A model generated the notes under the pieces. It was not told where the DNA came from, made no database searches, and worked only from the letters and a program-made list of their open reading frames with translations. A stretch of 64,000 nucleotides of DNA from an uncultured Flavobacteriaceae bacterium (GTDB lineage Bacteria > Bacteroidota > Bacteroidia > Flavobacteriales > Flavobacteriaceae), in assembly GCA_947488345.1 (NCBI GenBank), contig CANKZQ010000001.1, forward strand, positions 1 through 64,000, written 5' to 3'. Both the position numbers and the translations under genes were made by a program. This document shows, piece after piece, positions 58,481-64,000 of this stretch. The stretch's first letter is position 1. Each line of letters opens with the position of its first letter.

Positions 58481-59719
58481 ATGCGAACACTCATAAAAAA
58501 TATAAAGGAGTTATTACAAGTCCGAAAAGATGGTATTGATAAGGTTTGTGGTGTCGATATGAAAGTACTTCCAACGATTGCTAATGCCTATCTTTTAATA
58601 GAAAACGATTGTATTATTGATTATGGTTCGATGGATAATCTTCAAGGAATTGAGTCGGATAAAATCATAGATGCTACAGGTAAAATTGTACTTCCAGCTT
58701 GGTGCGATAGTCACACCCATATTGTATATGCCGGCAATAGAGAAGGTGAATTCGTAGACCGAATCAATGGCTTATCTTATGAGGAAATTGCTGCCAAAGG
58801 AGGAGGCATATTAAATTCCGCAATTAAACTACAAGCAACTTCAGAAAACGATTTATATAAAGAATCATCTCTACGTTTAGAAGAAATTATACGCTTAGGT
58901 ACAGGTGCAGTTGAAATTAAATCTGGTTATGGATTAACCCTTGAGGCCGAGTTAAAAATGCTTCGCGTTATTAAAAAGTTGTCACTCAATTATTCAATTG
59001 CAATAAAGGCTACTTTTCTAGGTGCTCATGCCTTTCCAAAGGAATTTCGTGAGAATAAAGAAGCCTACATCGATCTAATTGTTCATGAAATTTTGCCAAT
59101 GATAGGGCAAGAAAATTTGGCTGAATTTATCGATGTTTTTTGCGAGACTAACTATTTTTCCGTAGCACAAACTGATACTATTCTCAGTGCCGCAAAAGAG
59201 TATGGCATGATTCCAAAAATTCATGTCAATCAATTTACTTCTATCGGCGGTGTTCAAATTGGGGTCAAACATAAGGCGCTATCTGTAGATCATTTAGAAA
59301 TTATAAATGATGCCGATATCAATACTTTAAAAACTTCTCAAACAATGCCCGTTGCGCTTCCATCTTGTTCCTATTTTTTAGGAATTCCATACACACCAGC
59401 GCGACTATTGATAGATAACGGTTTACCATTGGCATTGGCATCTGACTATAACCCAGGCTCTACCCCTAGCGGAAATATGAACTTTGTCGTGAGCACGGCA
59501 TGTATAAAAATGAATATGACGCCCGAAGAGGCCATCAACGCTGCAACGATTAATGGGGCTTATGCGATGAATTTGTCAAATACCCATGGAAGTATTACAT
59601 CGGGAAAAAAAGCAAATCTAATTATTACCAAAGAAATTTCTTCATACGGATTTTTACCCTATGCCTTTGGTAGTAACTTGATAGATTCCGTTTTAATTAA
59701 TGGAAAATCAGTCAAGTAA
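58481..59719 (+). CDS. hutI: Imidazolonepropionase
   Basis: This 412-residue amidohydrolase hydrolyses imidazolonepropionate to formiminoglutamate in histidine degradation. Metal ligands are in CDSHTHIVYAG (HxH, residues about 72-82), KATFLGAHAFP, KIHVNQF and ASDYNPGSTPSGN. YEEIAAKGGGILNS is a family-specific segment. The start ATG at 58481 follows divergent DinB-like sequence after 35 bases. hutH and hutU are not in the window, but ftcD, which uses the product, lies two genes downstream at 61484. Confidence 0.95.
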   Translation: MRTLIKNIKELLQVRKDGIDKVCGVDMKVLPTIANAYLLIENDCIIDYGSMDNLQGIESDKIIDATGKIVLPAWCDSHTHIVYAGNREGEFVDRINGLSYEEIAAKGGGILNSAIKLQATSENDLYKESSLRLEEIIRLGTGAVEIKSGYGLTLEAELKMLRVIKKLSLNYSIAIKATFLGAHAFPKEFRENKEAYIDLIVHEILPMIGQENLAEFIDVFCETNYFSVAQTDTILSAAKEYGMIPKIHVNQFTSIGGVQIGVKHKALSVDHLEIINDADINTLKTSQTMPVALPSCSYFLGIPYTPARLLIDNGLPLALASDYNPGSTPSGNMNFVVSTACIKMNMTPEEAINAATINGAYAMNLSNTHGSITSGKKANLIITKEISSYGFLPYAFGSNLIDSVLINGKSVK

Positions 59720-59779
59720 TATACCTTAATAGATTTGAATTGATATTTAATTATTATTTTTAGGACAAATATAAAACCA

Positions 59780-60625
59780 ATGCGTAATTCGTTTTTATCA
59801 AAATATGTAAATCTAAAATTTTCTTGGATCCTTGTTTTGTTATGTTTTTTTTCTGGATGTGATACTGATACTATTTTAGAAGAAAAAGAACCAGAAAACA
59901 GAATTGATGCCATAGGTTTTGCCGATAATAGTAGATTTAAGTTTGAGTACTTCAACAAATTTACCTTAGTAAAACCGCAAGTTTTAAGAGAAAGTGAATA
60001 TGAAGACACCAGTAATGGCTTAGAAACACGCATTTTTGATAACAAGCTTGAGATTCGATTTTCAACCGGAATAGGAAGACAAGGACCCTTATTCGTAAGT
60101 GGCTCGTTCGACGATGCTAATCAAATTATCGAAGTAAAACGTTTTTTCGGCAACGGAACGACCTATATCTATAATTTAGATTATACGTCTTCAAATATTC
60201 GAATTACTGTAAGTGTTGATGGTGATGGAACAGAAGGTAATGATCCACCCATAATTTTTGAATATGGTGATTATAAATTAGATGAAAGGGGTAATGTTAT
60301 AGAGGTTCTAAAATATGGGAACATTGAAGCGCCACCAACAGAAGATGATCTTTATGAACGAAGTACATTCGAATATGATGAAAGTAATAATAATTGGAAA
60401 GATTTAGCAGTATTCTTCTTTGGTTGGCAAACCTTACCCGATACTCGTTATTTTTCTCCGAATAATATTTTATCAGTCAACCAACAAATTCTAAATAATG
60501 AGGCGAGAGAATTTCAATTCCAGTATGTGTATGACGGAGAAGGAAGAACTATAACCGGATTTACAAGATGGTTTCCATTGAATAGAGATGGGAGAATCGA
60601 GTCCTATTCATATGTAGAAAATTAA
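59780..60625 (+). CDS. Hypothetical lipoprotein
   Basis: This 281-residue protein has a lipoprotein signal (WILVLLCFFSGC, Cys27) after a basic N-terminus; the mature start (DTDTILEEKEPE) is acidic. The body resembles the YD-repeat-like, beta-rich lipoproteins of Bacteroidota: FKFEYFNKFTLVKP, YNLDYTSSNIRITV, YGDYKLDERGNVIEVLKY, FEYDESNNNWKDLAV and RWFPLNRDGRIESYSYVEN. I do not recognise a domain with a known function. It follows hutI by 60 bases on the same strand and ends at a strong hairpin, but no role in histidine degradation is implied. Confidence 0.7.
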   Translation: MRNSFLSKYVNLKFSWILVLLCFFSGCDTDTILEEKEPENRIDAIGFADNSRFKFEYFNKFTLVKPQVLRESEYEDTSNGLETRIFDNKLEIRFSTGIGRQGPLFVSGSFDDANQIIEVKRFFGNGTTYIYNLDYTSSNIRITVSVDGDGTEGNDPPIIFEYGDYKLDERGNVIEVLKYGNIEAPPTEDDLYERSTFEYDESNNNWKDLAVFFFGWQTLPDTRYFSPNNILSVNQQILNNEAREFQFQYVYDGEGRTITGFTRWFPLNRDGRIESYSYVEN

Positions 60626-60653
60626 AAAAGAGAGGCGTTTGCCTCTCTTTTTT
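60624..60653. terminator. Terminator between the lipoprotein and FKBP genes
   Basis: GAGAGGC (60630-60636) pairs with GCCTCTC (60641-60647) around a GTTT loop, with six A before and a T run after, so it works in both directions. Confidence 0.9.
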
Positions 60654-60670
60654 ATTATGCATCGATAAAA

Positions 60671-61363
60671 TTACTCTAAGATCTCTAATACTTCAACCTC
60701 AAATACCAAAGCCTCATACGGTCTTATTGGTCCCGGACGTGGATTTGCTCCATATGCCAAATCTTGAGGAATAAAAAACTTATGTTTAGAACCTTCTTTC
60801 ATTAATAATAAACCTTCTGAAAATCCTTTTACAAATTGGTTTGCTATTATTTCTATTGGTTGACCCTGCTCAACGGTGCTCTGAAATACTTTGCCATCTG
60901 TTGAGGTACCATGATAATGTAATTTAAGTTTAGAAGTTGGTTGCACTTGAGCACCAGTACCTTCTTTCATAATACTATATTGCAAACCGCTCGCCGTAGT
61001 AATTACACCTTCCTTCGTTGTGTTTTCTGCTAAAAAGTCTTCACCTGCCTTTTTTAAATCCGCAAATTGTGCCAACTGCTTCTCTTCTTGTCTTTTCTGG
61101 AAAAAAGAGGTTATGAGCGTACCCATCTCCTGATCGCTCATTAAAATACCCGTCGAATCAATACCGTTTCTAAAGCCTTGAGCAAACAGCTCTCGATCTA
61201 TATCTTTAAAACTACCTCTAATTTGCTGTGCCATACTCAATCCTACAGCATAACTTACAGAATCGATTTCAGTAGTCAATTCTTTTTTTGTCGCACTCGT
61301 ATTACCGCAAGAAGCCAAAACAACAAATGCCATGGCCATGATAAAACTCTTTATTATCCTCAT
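60671..61363 (-). CDS. FKBP-type peptidyl-prolyl isomerase lipoprotein
   Basis: This 230-residue protein has a lipoprotein signal (AFVVLASC, Cys19). The N-terminal dimerisation domain (about 30-110: SYAVGLSMAQQIRGSF) resembles Mip and FkpA. The FKBP domain (about 120-229) has the typical KLHYHGTSTDGKVFQSTVEQGQP (residues 147-169), FVKGFSEGLLLMKEGSKHKFFIP and GANPRPGPIRPYEALVFEVEVLEI. It probably assists folding of envelope proteins. It is monocistronic, with a candidate promoter box 27 bases upstream. Confidence 0.92.
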   Translation of the reverse strand: MRIIKSFIMAMAFVVLASCGNTSATKKELTTEIDSVSYAVGLSMAQQIRGSFKDIDRELFAQGFRNGIDSTGILMSDQEMGTLITSFFQKRQEEKQLAQFADLKKAGEDFLAENTTKEGVITTASGLQYSIMKEGTGAQVQPTSKLKLHYHGTSTDGKVFQSTVEQGQPIEIIANQFVKGFSEGLLLMKEGSKHKFFIPQDLAYGANPRPGPIRPYEALVFEVEVLEILE

Positions 61364-61389
61364 TTTCTTATGTTATTTATAATGAGCGC

Positions 61390-61397
61390 CAAAAGTA
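61390..61397 (-). promoter_or_regulatory. Candidate -7 box of the FKBP gene
   Basis: CAAAAGTA on the plus strand reads TACTTTTG on the minus strand, matching TAnnTTTG, 26 bases before the FKBP ATG. Confidence 0.45.
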
Positions 61398-61483
61398 ATA
61401 AATTATTATGGTTTTTTTTTGAATAAAAAAGATACATTATAGAAAACAATTTTAAATTTGAATACAATTTTGAACTAAGTATT

Positions 61484-63175
61484 ATGCAGAAGCAACTCAT
61501 CGAATGTGTACCAAATATAAGTGAGGGTAGAGATCCTATAAAAATTAAAGAAATCGCTCATACCGTAGAAACTGTTGAAGGGGTAAAACTCCTAGATATA
61601 GATCCTGGAAAAGCGACAAATAGAACGGTTATAACCTTTGTAGGAGAACCGAAAGCTGTTATTGAAGCCGCATTTCGCCTAATTAAAAGAGCCGCTAAAC
61701 TGATAGATATGAGCAAGCATTCGGGAGAACATCCACGATTTGGTGCTACCGATGTTTGTCCGCTAGTTCCTATTTCTGGTATTACTTTAGAAGAAACCGC
61801 TGCCTACGCGCATGAATTAGGAGCACGTGTAGGAAAAGAGTTAGGTATTCCTGGATACTTTTACGAAAATGCAGCAAAAAGTAAGGAACGTAAGAATTTA
61901 GCCAATTGTCGCGCTGGTGAATATGAAGGTTTATCTAAAAAACTAGTTGATCCACAATGGCAGCCCGATTTCGGACCATCAGCATTCAATGAAGCTGTTG
62001 TAAAAACTGGAGCCATTGCTATTTCAGCTCGTGACTTTTTAATTGCCTATAATGTAAATCTAAATACAACTTCTACAAGACGTGCGAATGCCATTGCTTT
62101 TGATATTCGTGAGGCCGGACGGGTAAAACGTGAGGGCAATCCGATAACAGGAAAAAAAGTACTAGACGAAAATGGAGAAGCTATACGTATTCCAGGTAAG
62201 TTGAAGGCAGTCAAAGGCATTGGTTGGTATATTGAAGAATACGGCATCGCTCAAATTTCATATAATTTGACAAATATTTCTATCACATCAATGCATGAAG
62301 CTTTTGACGAGAGCTGTAAAGTAGCTCTAAAGCGTGGTTTACGCGTAACTGGGTCTGAGCTTGTTGGATTGGTCCCCTTAAAAGCCATGTTAGATGCTGC
62401 AGATTTTTTTCTAACAAAACAGCAACGCTCTTTGGGGATCGCCGAAAGTGAAAAAGTCAAAATAGCCATCAAGTCGTTAGGACTAGATGATTTAAAACCT
62501 TTTAACCCAGATGAAAAAATAATAGAGTATTTGTTAGAAACCAAAGAATCAAAACTTATCAATCTTAAGTTAGATGCTTTCGCAGATGAGACGGCGGGTG
62601 AATCTCCTGCTCCAGGAGGTGGATCAATCGCCGCTTATGTTGGTACCCTCGGAGTTTCATTAGGCACTATGGTAGCAAACCTTTCGGCACATAAGGCTGG
62701 ATGGGATGAGCAATGGGAATTTTATTCGAAATGGGCAGAAAAAGGACAAGCATATAAGAATAAACTCTTGTTTTTAGTTGATGAAGACACCAATGCGTTT
62801 AATAAAATTATAGAAGGCTTTAGAATGCCGAAGTCGACTGAAGATGAAAAGAAAACGAGGCAACTAGCCATTGAAAATGCCACAAAATATGCCACCGAAA
62901 TACCTTTTGAGGTCATGCAAACTGCTCATGACTCCATGGAGGTGATGCTTGCCATGGCAAAAGAAGGCCTTCAGAGTTCATTGTCAGACGCAGGGGTTGG
63001 CGCGCTTTGCGCCCGTACAGCCGTTATCGGAGCTTATTTCAACGTTCGTATCAATGCCAAAGACATTAAGGATCGCGCCTTTGCTGATGCAATTCTCCAA
63101 AAAGCAACCAAGGTATACGAATCAGCAATAACTCGAGAAAAAGAAATCATAGAATACATTAATACCATCATGTAA
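61484..63175 (+). CDS. ftcD: Bifunctional formimidoyltransferase-cyclodeaminase
   Basis: This 563-residue protein fuses glutamate formimidoyltransferase (about 1-330) and formimidoyltetrahydrofolate cyclodeaminase (about 360-560). The first half starts IECVPNISEGRD and has SGEHPRFGATDVCPL with catalytic His; the cyclodeaminase half has AFADETAGESPAPGGGSIAAYVGTLG. It moves the formimino group from formiminoglutamate to tetrahydrofolate, then makes 5,10-methenyl-THF and ammonia, the last part of the histidine route that uses the HutI product. It is full length and not tightly coupled to neighbours. Confidence 0.96.
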   Translation: MQKQLIECVPNISEGRDPIKIKEIAHTVETVEGVKLLDIDPGKATNRTVITFVGEPKAVIEAAFRLIKRAAKLIDMSKHSGEHPRFGATDVCPLVPISGITLEETAAYAHELGARVGKELGIPGYFYENAAKSKERKNLANCRAGEYEGLSKKLVDPQWQPDFGPSAFNEAVVKTGAIAISARDFLIAYNVNLNTTSTRRANAIAFDIREAGRVKREGNPITGKKVLDENGEAIRIPGKLKAVKGIGWYIEEYGIAQISYNLTNISITSMHEAFDESCKVALKRGLRVTGSELVGLVPLKAMLDAADFFLTKQQRSLGIAESEKVKIAIKSLGLDDLKPFNPDEKIIEYLLETKESKLINLKLDAFADETAGESPAPGGGSIAAYVGTLGVSLGTMVANLSAHKAGWDEQWEFYSKWAEKGQAYKNKLLFLVDEDTNAFNKIIEGFRMPKSTEDEKKTRQLAIENATKYATEIPFEVMQTAHDSMEVMLAMAKEGLQSSLSDAGVGALCARTAVIGAYFNVRINAKDIKDRAFADAILQKATKVYESAITREKEIIEYINTIM

Positions 63176-63188
63176 ACGATCTTGAGCA

Positions 63189-63220
63189 TTTGGATAATTT
63201 CTAGAGGTTTTATATATTTG
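63189..63220 (+). promoter_or_regulatory. Promoter of the MarR-GNAT operon
   Basis: TTTG (63189-63192) and TATATTTG (63213-63220), 20 bases apart, fit the Bacteroidota consensus. The start codon lies 33 bases after the -7 box. Confidence 0.6.
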
Positions 63221-63231
63221 CATAAGCACTT

Positions 63232-63247
63232 ATATAAATATTTATAT
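63232..63247. promoter_or_regulatory. Palindrome before the marR gene, likely operator
   Basis: ATATAAATATTTATAT is a perfect 16-base palindrome between the probable transcription start and the ATG at 63254. MarR proteins bind AT-rich palindromes of this size in their own promoters, so autoregulation is likely, although AT-rich palindromes also arise by chance. Confidence 0.5.
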
Positions 63248-63253
63248 TAAATA

Positions 63254-63742
63254 ATGACACAAGATTCTCTTTCACACTTCGAAGAACTGGCATTGGGTTC
63301 ACGATTAAAAAGACTCAGTGATAGTCTAATGAAGGAAGTAGCAAAAGTGTATACTAGTTTAGCTATTGATTTTGATCCTTATCACATGCCAATTTTCAAG
63401 CTAATAAGTGAACAAAAAGAACTCACCATTGGGGAAATTAGTAATTTATTGAAGGTAACTCAACCTGCTGTAACGCAATACATCAAGGCCTTAGAGCGAA
63501 AACAATTAATTCTATGTAGCATTGGCAAAATTGACAAACGAAAGAAAAAAATAAGCCTATCGCCTTTAGGGGAAAAAATGTTGCAAAAACTCAATCCGAT
63601 TTGGAAAGTAATAGATGCAGAACTCAAAATACTAACCCATAATTCGGTAAACAAATCATTATTAGAACATATCACTTTCATTGAGAAGGAAACAGCACAG
63701 GTATCTCTAAGCAGTACAATAGTATCGAAAATAAACAGATGA
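63254..63742 (+). CDS. MarR family transcriptional regulator
   Basis: This 162-residue winged-helix protein has the MarR core: KELTIGEISNLLKVTQPAVTQYIKALERKQLI (residues 56-87) holds helices 3-4 of the DNA-binding domain, and the KIDKRKKKISLSPLGEKML wing follows. The N-terminal helix and C-terminal helices form the dimer interface. Its ATG lies seven bases after a 16-base palindrome, a likely autoregulatory site. Its last bases overlap the GNAT gene (ATGA), so regulator and acetyltransferase are cotranscribed. The ligand is unknown; it is one of the PadR/MarR-like small regulators. Confidence 0.9.
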   Translation: MTQDSLSHFEELALGSRLKRLSDSLMKEVAKVYTSLAIDFDPYHMPIFKLISEQKELTIGEISNLLKVTQPAVTQYIKALERKQLILCSIGKIDKRKKKISLSPLGEKMLQKLNPIWKVIDAELKILTHNSVNKSLLEHITFIEKETAQVSLSSTIVSKINR

Positions 63743-64000
63743 AAAATACAATTACAATCGTTTCGTATCAGGACGAATACAGTCAGGCCTTTCATGATCT
63801 CAATATAGAATGGTTAGAAACTTATTTTTATGTTGAAGATCACGACAAAGAAGTATTAGAAAATGCCAAATCGTACATCATTGATAACGGAGGGCATATA
63901 TTTTTCGCCCTCTACAAAGGGCAAATAGCGGGCACTGTTGCCCTCATGAATGAACCTGAGGGATATGAACTCAGTAAAATGGCCGTGTCGCCTAACTTTC
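63739..64000 (+). CDS. GNAT family N-acetyltransferase (5' part)
   Basis: The ATG at 63739 overlaps the marR stop by four bases; the frame runs to the right edge, so only about 87 residues are visible. The start (MKNTITIVSYQDEYSQAF) and the strands IFFALYKGQIAGTVALM and YELSKMAVSPNF fit the GNAT fold, with the MAVSPNF motif preceding the acetyl-CoA binding loop outside the window. The substrate cannot be inferred. The fusion-like marR/GNAT arrangement resembles the MarR-GNAT operons common in bacteria. Confidence 0.85.
   Translation, partial: MKNTITIVSYQDEYSQAFHDLNIEWLETYFYVEDHDKEVLENAKSYIIDNGGHIFFALYKGQIAGTVALMNEPEGYELSKMAVSPNF

Noticed and set aside
58446-58490. 15-residue N-terminal extension of the DinB-like protein.
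   Set aside because: It overlaps the hutI start, and the ATG at 58445 begins the expected domain.
1-64000. tRNA, rRNA, riboswitch, insertion sequence, prophage or defence system.
   Set aside because: No cloverleaf, known aptamer core, transposase, integrase or defence-type domain was recognised on either strand by reading; a covariance-model search could still find small RNAs.

Overview
The window is chromosomal DNA from a member of the Bacteroidota, most likely a marine-type Flavobacteriaceae. The evidence is an AT-rich base composition, TAnnTTTG promoter boxes, almost no Shine-Dalgarno sequences, and many families typical of this group: DUF6090, DUF6438, DUF5117/5118-type metalloproteases, carboxypeptidase-regulatory-domain TonB-type barrels, and secreted proteins with SusD-free beta-barrel neighbours. 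No tRNA, rRNA, CRISPR array, insertion sequence or prophage was recognised. Gene density is normal, and no clear genomic island was seen.

Layout. 1-1263: 5' part of a secreted protein built of exact-length 107-residue repeats (minus strand, runs off the left edge). 1476-3661: an OmpR/HK two-component pair. 3725-9471: small membrane proteins, folE, msrA, an M28 peptidase, a small barrel, threonine aldolase and a P-loop kinase. 9471-13778: a large zinc metalloprotease, prfB and a HAD phosphatase. 13744-18584 (minus): a likely operon for 5-oxoproline use (pxpA, pxpB, pxpC) with an Nramp-like permease whose metal-site motifs are degenerate, plus a DUF6438 protein and a 3D-domain lipoprotein. 18667-22739: YifB/ComM ATPase, a lipoprotein with HExxH and an MFS transporter.

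22835-31348 (plus) is the metabolic centrepiece. kynU, kmo, a RidA-type 2-aminomuconate deaminase, an aldehyde dehydrogenase (AMSDH), 3-hydroxyanthranilate dioxygenase and ACMSD together form the lower 3-hydroxyanthranilate route of tryptophan breakdown. The same run contains a DUF6090 gene, a small secreted protein and an SDR lacking the catalytic Tyr/Lys. Tyrosine breakdown follows on the other strand (hppD, hmgA, 32357-34695). Next come a 2Fe-2S ferredoxin, its likely reductase, a NifU-like protein and Mrp (34895-37732), which fit iron-sulfur supply.

37829-49226 holds surface lipoproteins, comF, a coiled-coil membrane protein, glyS, barrels including a 1131-residue outer-membrane protein, ogt and tatD. 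49320-54614 has two paralogous TonB-type outer-membrane barrels with a previously unlisted 54-residue membrane protein between them. 54690-64000 has a DedA-like membrane protein, fumC, guanine deaminase, a second short gene (59 residues), DinB-like protein, histidine-degradation genes hutI and ftcD (hutH and hutU are not here), an FKBP lipoprotein, and a MarR regulator overlapping a GNAT acetyltransferase cut by the right edge.

There is no obvious defence or mobile system. The most interesting leads are the Nramp-like protein with lost metal-binding motifs beside pxpABC, the degenerate-site SDR in the kynurenine cluster, a truncated DUF6090 5' copy next to a strong palindrome, promoter boxes placed so close to start codons that several mRNAs may be leaderless, and two short genes under 60 codons.
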